Shown here in pieces: positions 1 through 6,131 of a stretch of DNA of 7,334 nt (within the stretch, counting starts at the first letter, position 1; the number at the start of each line of letters is the position of its first letter). The notes under the pieces were generated by a model. That model was not told the DNA's origin. It saw only the letters and a list, made by a program, of their open reading frames with translations, and did not search any database. A program made the position numbers and the translations under genes. Source of the stretch: Roseiarcus sp037446355 (GTDB lineage Bacteria; Pseudomonadota; Alphaproteobacteria; Rhizobiales; Beijerinckiaceae); NCBI GenBank assembly GCA_037446355.1, contig JBBIIT010000098.1, positions 1-7,334 on the forward strand, written 5' to 3'.

Positions 1-120
1 GCGGGCCGCTTGGCGTCCAGCGCGGCAAATCCCGCACTACCCTCGCCGCAAGCCCCGGTATAGTTTGGCCGCGAGAGCCGATCGCGCTTCCCCGCGCGAG
101 GAGATCCGCGAGGAGACGCA

Positions 121-1665
121 ATGGACTGGGAATCGCCGATCTGGCGCGAATTCACGCCCCTTTCGCGATCGATCGCCGCCACCGCCGCCGAGGCGCCTTC
201 GCGTCGCGCGCTCGTCGACGAAGTCAAAAGCCTGAGCTACGGCGAGCTCGACGCGCTCGTCGACCGCGTCGCGGCGAGCCTGCAACGCGACGGCGCGCCG
301 CCACGCGGGTCCGTGGCCATTTGCGCGCTCGCCTCGGTCGAATATCTGGCCTGCTTTCTTGGCGCGTTGCGCGCGGGTCTCGCGGTCGCGCCTCTGGCGC
401 CTTCCTCGACGCCCGCGAGCCTCGCCGCGATGATCGCCGATTGCGCGCCGAGCCATCTCTTCGTCGATCAGTCGACCACGGCCCTCTTCGCCGGGCTAGA
501 CCCCTCGGTTCGGCGCATCGCGCTCGACGACGCGGGCTCGCCCGCGCGCCTTTCGGATTGGCTCGCGCCTGCCAGCGCGAAACCGACGCCGGTGGACGTC
601 AGGCCCGACTGGACCTTCAACACGATCTATTCCTCGGGCACCACGGGCCAGCCCAAGGGCATCGATCAGTCGCACGGGATGCGCTGGATGCATGTGAGGC
701 GCTCCGCGGCGTTCGGCTACGCCCCTGATGCGATCACGCTCGCCTCGACGCCGCTCTATTCCAACACGACGCTGGTCAGCGTTTTTCCCGCGCTCGCGGG
801 CGGCGGCTGCGTCGCCTTGATGAAGAAGTTCGACGCGCGCGGCCTGCTGCGATGGGCTGAACGATTGCGCGCGACCCATGCGATGCTGGTGCCCGTGCAA
901 TACAGCCGCATTCTCGCCCTGCCCGATTTCGCCGACTTCGATCTCTCGAGTTTTCGCATGAAATTCGCCACCAGCGCGCCCTTCTCCGCCGCGCTGAAGC
1001 GAGAGGTTCTGGAACGCTGGCCCGGCGGACTGGTGGAGATTTACGGCATGACCGAAGGCGGCGGCACTTGCTTGCTGATCGCCCACGAATTCCCGGACAA
1101 ACTGCACACGGTCGGACGCGCCGCCGAGGGGCATGACATCAGGCTGATCGACGAGGCGGGACGCGAAGTCGCGGCCGGCGAAATCGGCGAGGTCGTCGGC
1201 CGCTCCGATGCGATGATGACGGGCTATCACAACCTCGCGCAGAAGACGCGCGAAGCCGAATGGATCAGCCCGCAAGGCCAGCGCTTCATTCGCACCGGCG
1301 ACGTCGGCCACTTCGACGCGGAGGGGTTCCTGACGCTGATGGACCGGCGAAAGGACATGATTATTTCCGGCGGCTTCAACGTTTACCCGAGCGACATCGA
1401 GGCCGCGCTGGCGGAGCATCCCGATGTCGCCGAGGCGAGCGTCGTCGGCGCGCCTTCGAAAGCGTGGGGCGAGACGCCGGTCGCCTTCGTCACGCTCAAA
1501 CCCGGCGGCGTCATCGACGCGGAGGCTCTTCGCGCCTGGGCGAACGCCCGGCTCGGCAAGACGCAGCGGATCGCGGCGTTGAAGATTGTCGAAAGCCTGC
1601 CGCGCAGCCCGATTGGCAAGGTGCTGAAACGCGAGCTACGCGAAAGCTTCGGCGCGGCCGATTAG
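121..1665 (+). CDS. Class I adenylate-forming enzyme, probable acyl-CoA ligase
   Basis: A 514-residue member of the AMP-forming acyl-CoA synthetase (ANL) superfamily, predicted to activate a carboxylic acid with ATP to an acyl-adenylate and pass it to CoA in the cytoplasm. The core motifs are all present and in order: the P-loop YSSGTTGQPKG (residues 170-180), YGMTEGGG (308-315), RTGDVG with the ribose-binding Asp394, the hinge DRRKDMIISGGFNVYP (408-423), and PRSPIGKVLKRE containing the catalytic Lys500. Length is normal for the family and no transmembrane segment is evident. The ATG at 121 is preceded by AGGAG (111-115) at a 5-base spacing. A TATAGT at 59-64 could be a -10 box, but I see no matching -35. 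The neighbouring genes do not reveal the substrate; fatty, aromatic and alicyclic acids are all possible. The stop codon overlaps the convergent glutaredoxin stop. The family is certain; the specificity is not. Confidence 0.93.
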   Translation: MDWESPIWREFTPLSRSIAATAAEAPSRRALVDEVKSLSYGELDALVDRVAASLQRDGAPPRGSVAICALASVEYLACFLGALRAGLAVAPLAPSSTPASLAAMIADCAPSHLFVDQSTTALFAGLDPSVRRIALDDAGSPARLSDWLAPASAKPTPVDVRPDWTFNTIYSSGTTGQPKGIDQSHGMRWMHVRRSAAFGYAPDAITLASTPLYSNTTLVSVFPALAGGGCVALMKKFDARGLLRWAERLRATHAMLVPVQYSRILALPDFADFDLSSFRMKFATSAPFSAALKREVLERWPGGLVEIYGMTEGGGTCLLIAHEFPDKLHTVGRAAEGHDIRLIDEAGREVAAGEIGEVVGRSDAMMTGYHNLAQKTREAEWISPQGQRFIRTGDVGHFDAEGFLTLMDRRKDMIISGGFNVYPSDIEAALAEHPDVAEASVVGAPSKAWGETPVAFVTLKPGGVIDAEALRAWANARLGKTQRIAALKIVESLPRSPIGKVLKRELRESFGAAD

Positions 1666-2003
1666 GCCTTGGCGGGCTGCTTCACGTCGACGCCGGCGTC
1701 CTTCAGCATCGCCGCCAGTTCGCCAGACTGGAACATCTCGGTCGCAATGTCGGCGCCGCCGACGAATTCGCCCTTGACGTAAAGCTGGGGAATAGTCGGC
1801 CAGTTCGCGAAGTCCTTGATTCCCTGGCGAATGTCCGCGTCCTCAAGCACGTTGACGCCGACGACTGGCGCGCCGAGATAATCGAGAATCTGGATCACCC
1901 GGCCGGAGAATCCGCATTGCGGGAATTCGGGCGTGCCCTTCATGAAGAGCACTACGGGATTTTCGGCGATCAGCTTCTCAATGCGAGCGCGGGCGTCAGC
2001 CAT
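1662..2003 (-). CDS. grxD: Monothiol glutaredoxin, Grx4/GrxD (CGFS) type
   Basis: A 113-residue single-domain monothiol glutaredoxin. In this family the CGFS cysteine and glutathione hold a bridging [2Fe-2S] cluster between two subunits, or between one subunit and BolA, for Fe-S delivery and iron sensing in the cytoplasm. Visible features are the KGTPEFPQCGFS active site (Cys30), the WPTIPQLYVKGEFVGG cis-Pro and glutathione-binding segment (residues 68-83), and the terminal helix EMFQSGELAAMLKDAG. The start at 2003 was chosen because an AAGGA ribosome-binding site lies just upstream on the minus strand (about 2013-2017) and the protein then begins like its family, MADARARIEKLI. An upstream in-frame ATG at 2057 would add 18 unconserved residues. 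No bolA is adjacent, although that is a common partner in alphaproteobacteria. The gene lies 77 bases downstream of moaA on the same strand, so it may be co-transcribed or have its own promoter in that gap. Its stop overlaps the acyl-CoA ligase stop by 4 bases. Confidence 0.94.
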   Translation of the reverse strand: MADARARIEKLIAENPVVLFMKGTPEFPQCGFSGRVIQILDYLGAPVVGVNVLEDADIRQGIKDFANWPTIPQLYVKGEFVGGADIATEMFQSGELAAMLKDAGVDVKQPAKA

Positions 2004-2080
2004 CTGGATTTTCCTTCTCAATGCGGGGGTCAAGGCCCCGCCGAACACACCCCACATATAAGGCGCTCAGGCGCATCGCG

Positions 2081-3103
2081 CTAGCCGCCGGTGACGCTCA
2101 TGTGGCGGTTCGTGGAGGCGTGCGCGCCAAGGCGATCGATGACGAAATCATGGCCCTTGGGCTTGCGCAGGATCGCGGCGCGAATGGCGGATTCGACGAG
2201 ATCGTCGCCGTTCGAGCGGCGCAGCGGCTCACGCAGATCGGCGGCGTCCTCCTGCCCCAGGCACATGTAGAGCGTGCCGGTGCAGGTTACGCGAACCCGG
2301 TTGCAGCCTTCGCAGAAATTATGCGTGAGCGGCGTGATGAAGCCGAGCCGGCCGCCCGTCTCGGCCACATCAAAATAGCGCGCGGGGCCGCCGCTGACAT
2401 AGGCTGAGGGCGCCAGCGTGAAGCGGCGTTCGAGATCGGCGCGCAACTCGGTCAGCGGCAGATATTGGTCGAAACGCGCGTTCTCGATCTCGCCGAGCGG
2501 CATCACTTCGATGAAGGTGAGCTCGTAGCCGCGCCGGTGCGCCCAAATGAGCAGGCGATCGGCCTCGTCGTCGTTGAACCCCTTCAGCGCGACCGCATTG
2601 ATCTTGACCGAAAGGCCCGCTTTATCCGCCGCCTCCAGCCCCGCCAGCACCTTGTCGAGTTCGCCCCAGCGCGTGATTTCGCGGAACTTGGCGGGGTCGA
2701 GCGTGTCGAGCGAGACGTTGACCCGACGTACGCCGCAATCTGCCAGATCCTGCGCGAAACGGGCGAGTTGCGAGCCGTTGGTGGTCAAGGTGAGATCGTC
2801 GAGCGCGCCGCTTTCGAGGTGGCGCGAGAGCGAGCGGAACAGCGTCATGATGTCGCGCCGAACCAAGGGTTCGCCGCCGGTTATGCGCAGCTTGCGCGCG
2901 CCCAGACGCACGAAGACGCTGCATAACCGGTCGAGCTCCTCCAGCGAAAGCACGTCGCGCTTGGGCAGGAAGTTCATGTCCTCGGACATGCAGTAGCGGC
3001 AACGGAAATCGCAGCGGTCCGTGACGGAGACGCGGACATAGCGGATCGCCCGTCCGAACGGGTCGATCAGTGGCGCGCGCGCCGACGGGAGGTGCGGATT
3101 CAT
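2081..3103 (-). CDS. moaA: GTP 3',8-cyclase MoaA (molybdenum cofactor synthesis)
   Basis: A 340-residue radical-SAM enzyme that, with MoaC, converts GTP to cyclic pyranopterin monophosphate, the first step of molybdenum cofactor synthesis. The N-terminal cluster motif CDFRCRYC (Cys31, Cys35, Cys38; CX3CX2C) binds the SAM-cleaving [4Fe-4S] cluster, and TGGEP (75-79) is the SAM-binding strand. The C-terminal CX2CX13C (about Cys264, Cys267, Cys281, in CEGCNRVRV...YMC) binds the second cluster that contacts GTP. The protein ends in Gly-Gly, the conserved MoaA tail needed for catalysis. Length is typical. The ATG at 3103 has only a modest AGG-type ribosome-binding site about 9 bases upstream. The gene lies downstream of a terminator belonging to the L,D-transpeptidase gene, which implies a promoter in the roughly 35 bases between them or partial read-through. 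No other moa, mob or moe gene is in the window. Confidence 0.96.
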   Translation of the reverse strand: MNPHLPSARAPLIDPFGRAIRYVRVSVTDRCDFRCRYCMSEDMNFLPKRDVLSLEELDRLCSVFVRLGARKLRITGGEPLVRRDIMTLFRSLSRHLESGALDDLTLTTNGSQLARFAQDLADCGVRRVNVSLDTLDPAKFREITRWGELDKVLAGLEAADKAGLSVKINAVALKGFNDDEADRLLIWAHRRGYELTFIEVMPLGEIENARFDQYLPLTELRADLERRFTLAPSAYVSGGPARYFDVAETGGRLGFITPLTHNFCEGCNRVRVTCTGTLYMCLGQEDAADLREPLRRSNGDDLVESAIRAAILRKPKGHDFVIDRLGAHASTNRHMSVTGG

Positions 3104-3130
3104 CTGCGCAACCTAATCGCGCATGAGCGC

Positions 3131-3160
3131 GAAATAAAGGCGCCCATACGTAGGGCGCCT
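3131..3160 (-). terminator. Rho-independent terminator downstream of the L,D-transpeptidase gene
   Basis: A perfect 8-bp inverted repeat, AGGCGCCC (3138-3145) and GGGCGCCT (3153-3160), encloses a 7-base loop that contains the palindrome TACGTA. Read on the minus strand, the stem is followed at once by TTTATTTC, a short U-rich tail, so it fits an intrinsic terminator 20 bases after the L,D-transpeptidase stop. On the plus strand no T-run follows the stem, so it should act only on minus-strand transcription. It separates that gene from moaA. Confidence 0.75.
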
Positions 3161-3179
3161 AATACGGATTGGCGGCGGA

Positions 3180-3764
3180 TCAGCGCAGCACGACGACCGT
3201 CGCGCCAACTTTGGCGCGCTCGTAGAGATCGGTCACGTCGTCGTTGGTCATGCGGATGCAACCGGACGAAACGGCCTGGCCGATCGTGTCGGGCTCGTTA
3301 GAGCCGTGGATGCGATAAAGCGTGCCGGCGAGGTACATCGCTCGGGCGCCGAGCGGGTTATCGATGCCTCCCTCCATGTGGCGCGGCAAGTCGGGGCGGC
3401 GCTTCAGCATCTGAGAGGGCGGGGTCCAGTCTGGCCATTCCCGCTTTCGCGCGACATGAGTGACCCCCGCCCAGGTGAAGCCCGGGCGACCGACGCCCAC
3501 GCCATAGCGAAGCGCCTGCCCGCCCGGCAGCACGAAATAAAGCCGACGCTCGCGTGTCGAGATGATGATGGTCCCCGGCGCATAGCTGGCGGAATAGGAC
3601 ACTGTCTCGCGCGGGATCGGCGAGGCGAGCGGGCGGTCGTCCGCGTTTTCCGGCGAAGCGGCGGAGTTGAAGAACAAGAAGTTCGTTCCCGCCGAGGCGG
3701 TCGAAACGAAAGAGAGCAGAAAGGCTATGAAAATGCCTGATTTAACAAACGAAATTTTGCGCAT
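3180..3764 (-). CDS. L,D-transpeptidase (YkuD domain), exported
   Basis: A 194-residue periplasmic L,D-transpeptidase of the YkuD (ErfK/YbiS/YcfS/YnhG) family, predicted to form 3-3 cross-links in peptidoglycan or to attach a partner to it. Residues 1-25 form a signal peptide: MRKISFVK, a hydrophobic core, then ASA before Gly26. The catalytic domain spans about 65-193. The active site reads HGSNEPDTIGQAVSSGCIRM, with His153, Ser167, Gly168, the nucleophile Cys169 (the only cysteine in the mature protein) and Arg171. No LysM or SH3 binding domain is present, so it is a minimal form. The start at 3764 was chosen because it places the signal peptide at the N-terminus behind a GAGG about 11 bases upstream; an open extension to 3935 adds 57 residues that do not resemble an exported protein. 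A candidate promoter lies at 3844-3872 and a clear terminator follows the stop. Confidence 0.93.
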   Translation of the reverse strand: MRKISFVKSGIFIAFLLSFVSTASAGTNFLFFNSAASPENADDRPLASPIPRETVSYSASYAPGTIIISTRERRLYFVLPGGQALRYGVGVGRPGFTWAGVTHVARKREWPDWTPPSQMLKRRPDLPRHMEGGIDNPLGARAMYLAGTLYRIHGSNEPDTIGQAVSSGCIRMTNDDVTDLYERAKVGATVVVLR

Positions 3765-3812
3765 GGACGGATACCTCAATGGATGCCGAAGTGCGGACTC
3801 GCCCCCTTGGAT

Positions 3813-3837
3813 CGCGGGCGACCCCCGCGTGCGCGGG
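3813..3837 (-). promoter_or_regulatory. Alternative hairpins in the predicted 5' leader of the L,D-transpeptidase mRNA
   Basis: Three 6-base units, CGCGGG (3813-3818), CCCGCG (3824-3829) and CGCGGG (3832-3837), lie side by side. The middle one can pair with either neighbour: with the first through a 5-base loop, or with the last through a very short loop (realistically 5 bp and a 4-base loop). They fall just after the transcription start predicted from the promoter at 3844-3872 and about 50 bases before the start codon. The pairing is seen directly. A regulatory role is inference, and in DNA this GC-rich such repeats can arise by chance. Confidence 0.3.
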
Positions 3838-3843
3838 CGCCGA

Positions 3844-3872
3844 ATTATTCGGGTAAACCCGACGCCGCGCAA
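3844..3872 (-). promoter_or_regulatory. Candidate promoter of the L,D-transpeptidase gene with an embedded inverted repeat
   Basis: On the minus strand TTGCGC (3867-3872) and AATAAT (3844-3849) are separated by exactly 17 bases, a good sigma-70-type arrangement about 80 bases upstream of the start codon, implying a leader of roughly 70 bases. The spacer contains the palindrome TCGGGT-AA-ACCCGA (3849-3862). A second odd-length palindrome, CCGAAT-T-ATTCGG (3840-3852), covers the -10 box. Inverted repeats in these positions are typical of repressor operators. This is also one of the few AT-rich patches nearby, which supports promoter function. No regulator gene is in view. Confidence 0.42.
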
Positions 3873-3948
3873 TGGTTCCGCCGTTTCGACGCTCCGCGTT
3901 CCGCGAAATGGGTTAAATTGTGCCCCCGGCGCCACAGGGGAGGCGCGT

Positions 3949-4284
3949 TCAGCTCGTCACGTCGCAACGCCGCCAGACTTGCCACGGCGAGGATTCCTCG
4001 GCGCCGACGCGCAGGCGCAGCGTCGTTTCGTCGATCAAGACCATGAACACCGGCCGTCCCGCCGACGGCTCCTCCGCTGGAATTGTGTAAGCGAATGTGT
4101 GGCGGCGGTAGTCGCCCTCGGCTCGATGTCCCTCGCCGGTGACGATCGTGGGCCCCTTGATCGCGAAGTGCTTACCCTCCGGGCTACACCAATTCCCGTC
4201 GATCGCATCGGCGCGCGCAAGCCGTGGCGCGAGCGGCCAAGCCGCCGCGACGAGAATGGCCATCACCGTTGCCGCCCGGCGCAT
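3949..4284 (-). CDS. Small exported protein of unknown function
   Basis: A 111-residue protein I recognise only as a conserved hypothetical type seen in Hyphomicrobiales; no function is known to me. Residues 1-25 form a signal peptide (MRRAAT, hydrophobic core, then LARA before Asp26), so the mature protein of about 86 residues should be periplasmic. It starts DAIDGNWCSPEGKHF and has GDYRRHTFAY and PVFMVLIDETTLRLRV segments that suggest a small beta-rich fold. The only two cysteines, Cys33 near the mature N-terminus and Cys107 near the C-terminus, could form a disulfide joining the two ends. The ATG at 4284 has a strong AAGGAG 8 bases upstream, which decides the start over a longer in-frame extension to 4398. 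It is transcribed away from the ThDP enzyme and towards the L,D-transpeptidase, with 184 bases between the two coding regions. Confidence 0.8.
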   Translation of the reverse strand: MRRAATVMAILVAAAWPLAPRLARADAIDGNWCSPEGKHFAIKGPTIVTGEGHRAEGDYRRHTFAYTIPAEEPSAGRPVFMVLIDETTLRLRVGAEESSPWQVWRRCDVTS

Positions 4285-4344
4285 GAGGCGCTCCTTCGAG
4301 TTTGAGCCAAGGGACCAACCTACTCCCCGCCGCGCGCTTTGGGT

Positions 4345-4369
4345 AGGCGACGGGGGCCCCCTCTCGCCT
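4345..4369. repeat. 25-bp imperfect palindrome in the divergent intergenic region
   Basis: AGGCGA (4345-4350) and TCGCCT (4364-4369) flank GGGGG-CCCCC (4352-4361), with one or two unpaired bases on each side. The element sits in the 163-base region between the divergent starts of the small exported protein (4284) and the ThDP enzyme (4448). A smaller palindrome, GGGCGCCC, lies at 4373-4380. It could be a shared operator or a hairpin; no convincing -35/-10 pair was found for either gene here. Confidence 0.4.
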
Positions 4370-4447
4370 CTTGGGCGCCCGAGCGCGAGGTCGCGCAAAG
4401 CGCCGGCATGTTCTACCCTCGCCGATATCTACTCGAGGGAGGCGAAC

Positions 4448-5995
4448 ATGAACGGCGCGGACGCATTGCTGCAAACGCTGGTCAATTGCGGGGTCGAGGT
4501 CTGCTTCGCCAACCCCGGCACGTCCGAAATGCATTTCGTCGCCGCGCTCGACAACGCGCCGGCGTTGCGCCCGGTGCTCTGCCTGTTCGAAGGCGTCGCG
4601 ACCGGCGCCGCCGACGGCTACGGCCGGATCGCCGGCAAGCCGGCCTGCACCCTGCTCCACCTCGGCCCCGGCCTCGCCAATGGCCTCGCGAACCTGCACA
4701 ACGCGCGCCGCGCCGCCTCGCCCATCGTCAATGTCGTCGGCGATCACGCGACCTATCATCGCCAGTACGACGCGCCGCTGACCTCCGACATCGCGGGATT
4801 CGCCCGTCCGGTGTCGTCGTGGATCGCAGAGACGCGAAGCTCTGGCGAAGTGGCCGGCGACGCCGCTCGCGCGGTTCAGGCGGCGCGCGCGGCGCCGGGC
4901 GGGATCGCGACTCTCATCCTGCCCGCCGACGCGGCCTGGAGCCCGGCCGAAGGCGCGGCGAGGCCGCTTGCCGACATCGACCCCGCCGTCGTCGATGCGG
5001 GCGCGATCGAACGCATCGCGCGCAAGCTCTCGAACGGCAAGAAGACGGCGTTGCTGCTGCGCGGAAAGGCGCTCGTCGGCCCGGGGCTCGAAGCGGCCGG
5101 GCGAATTCGCGCCAAGACCGGCGCGCGCCTCCTCTGCGACACGCTGGCGCCGCTGGCTGAACTCGGCGCCGGGCGCGAGCCAGTCGAGCGCATTCCCTAT
5201 TTCGCCGAGCAAATCCAGACGTTCCTGCGCGGCCTCGATCAGATCGTGCTCGTCGGCGCAAAGCCGCCGGTGTCGTTCTTCGCCTACCCGGGCAAGCCGA
5301 GTTGGTGCGCGCCCGACGGCTGCGAGATTTCGCATCTGGCGCTGCCGCACGAGGACGGGGCGCGGGCGCTGCGCGATCTAGCCGATGCGCTCGACGCGCC
5401 CGCCGGGCCGGGCGCGCTGACGCCGCTGGCGCTTGGCAATCTGCCCGCGGACGGCCCGCTGACGACCTTCGGCGCGGCTCAGGTTATCGTCCATCTGACG
5501 CCCGAAGGCGCGATCTTCTCCGAGGAGGCTGCGACCTCGGGATTGCCTTTATTGATGGGCCTTTCACGCGCGCGCCCGCATACGCATCTGCCGGTCGCCG
5601 GCGGCTCGATCGGACAGGCGTTGCCCGTCGCCATCGGCGCGGCGCTGGCGGCGCCGGATCGTAAAGTGATCTGCCCCAGCGGCGACGGCGGCGCGGCCTA
5701 CACGATCCAGGCGCTCTGGACGATGGCGCGCGAAAATCTCGACGTGACGACAATCATCTATTCGAACCGTTCCTACGCGATCCTCAATATCGAATTGCAG
5801 CGGGTCGGCGCCAGCGCCGCCGGTCCGCGCGCCCTTTCGATGCTGGACCTGCGCAATCCGGAATTGAATTGGACCCAAATCGCGCGAGGGTTTGGCGTCG
5901 AAGCGAGCCGCGCGACGACGACCGGGCAGTTCGCCGACCAATTCGCCGCGGCGATGAAATCGCGCGGCCCCAAGCTGATCGAGGCGATGGTCTGA
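4448..5995 (+). CDS. ThDP-dependent enzyme, IlvX / benzoylformate decarboxylase-like
   Basis: A 515-residue thiamine-diphosphate enzyme with the usual three domains: pyrimidine-binding (about 1-165), central (about 180-330) and diphosphate-binding (about 365-510). Visible features are ANPGTSE (21-27), the cofactor-activating Glu48 in LFEGVATGAADGYGR, and GDG (412-414) followed 24 residues later by Ser439-Asn440, where the classic motif has Asn-Asn. From memory it closely resembles Mycobacterium tuberculosis IlvX (also about 515 residues), labelled acetohydroxyacid synthase, and its C-terminal half resembles benzoylformate decarboxylase. His71 in LLHLGPGLANG matches the benzoylformate decarboxylase His70 region. 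No small regulatory subunit gene is present, arguing against biosynthetic acetolactate synthase. Decarboxylase or carboligase on a 2-oxoacid is the safest reading. The start at 4448 has GGGAGG 5 bases upstream and matches the family N-terminus MNGADALLQTL; the frame is open back to 4139, but that extension covers the divergent gene. The next gene follows after 136 bases. Confidence 0.9.
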   Translation: MNGADALLQTLVNCGVEVCFANPGTSEMHFVAALDNAPALRPVLCLFEGVATGAADGYGRIAGKPACTLLHLGPGLANGLANLHNARRAASPIVNVVGDHATYHRQYDAPLTSDIAGFARPVSSWIAETRSSGEVAGDAARAVQAARAAPGGIATLILPADAAWSPAEGAARPLADIDPAVVDAGAIERIARKLSNGKKTALLLRGKALVGPGLEAAGRIRAKTGARLLCDTLAPLAELGAGREPVERIPYFAEQIQTFLRGLDQIVLVGAKPPVSFFAYPGKPSWCAPDGCEISHLALPHEDGARALRDLADALDAPAGPGALTPLALGNLPADGPLTTFGAAQVIVHLTPEGAIFSEEAATSGLPLLMGLSRARPHTHLPVAGGSIGQALPVAIGAALAAPDRKVICPSGDGGAAYTIQALWTMARENLDVTTIIYSNRSYAILNIELQRVGASAAGPRALSMLDLRNPELNWTQIARGFGVEASRATTTGQFADQFAAAMKSRGPKLIEAMV

Positions 5996-6003
5996 CCGAG
6001 GTC

Positions 6004-6019
6004 GCGCCGGGTGCGGCGC
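6004..6019 (+). terminator. GC-rich stem-loop just after the ThDP enzyme gene
   Basis: GCGCCG (6004-6009) and CGGCGC (6014-6019) form a 6-bp all-GC stem with a GGTG tetraloop, beginning 9 bases after the stop codon. No T-run follows, so it may be an mRNA 3' stabiliser or a U-less terminator rather than a classical one. If it terminates, the downstream reductase-like gene depends on its own promoter at 6073-6100. Confidence 0.3.
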
Positions 6020-6072
6020 CGTCGCGTTCCGCCTCGATGCGCGCCGCTAACTGCAAGCCGTCGGCGCCGTCC

Positions 6073-6100
6073 TTGACCGGGCCCGCGGTTCGGTTAGCCT
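6073..6100 (+). promoter_or_regulatory. Candidate promoter of the GrdB/PrdB-like gene
   Basis: TTGACC (6073-6078), a near-consensus alphaproteobacterial -35 in the context CCTTGACC, is followed after 16 bases by TAGCCT (6095-6100), a weak -10. The predicted start of transcription near 6107 gives a leader of about 25 bases ahead of the GGGAGG ribosome-binding site. Together with the stem-loop at 6004-6019, it suggests the gene can be expressed independently of the ThDP enzyme. Confidence 0.42.
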
Positions 6101-6131
6101 CGCGGCGCACTGAGGCGCCGGGGAGGAACGC

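Noticed and set aside
496..1419. Minus-strand open frame of 307 codons opposite the acyl-CoA ligase
   Set aside because: It has no family features and is fully antisense to a gene with every catalytic motif intact.
1260..2084. Plus-strand open frame running from inside the ligase across the glutaredoxin gene
   Set aside because: Its translation is arginine-rich and motif-free, and it overlaps two well-supported genes in other frames.
3104..3137. Molybdenum-cofactor riboswitch upstream of moaA
   Set aside because: The space between the upstream terminator and the start codon is only about 35 bases, far too short for that RNA.
3765..3935. 57-residue N-terminal extension of the L,D-transpeptidase
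   Set aside because: It would bury the signal peptide inside the protein and would read through the predicted promoter.
4139..4447. N-terminal extension of the ThDP enzyme to an earlier ATG
   Set aside because: The extension would run through the start and signal-peptide region of the divergent exported protein. It has no family resemblance, whereas ATG 4448 has GGGAGG and the family N-terminus.
4184..5350. Long minus-strand open frame of 388 codons opposite the ThDP enzyme gene
   Set aside because: It is rich in Arg, Ala and Gly without any recognisable motif, and it lies antisense to a clear ThDP enzyme. This is the usual mirror frame of a GC-rich gene.
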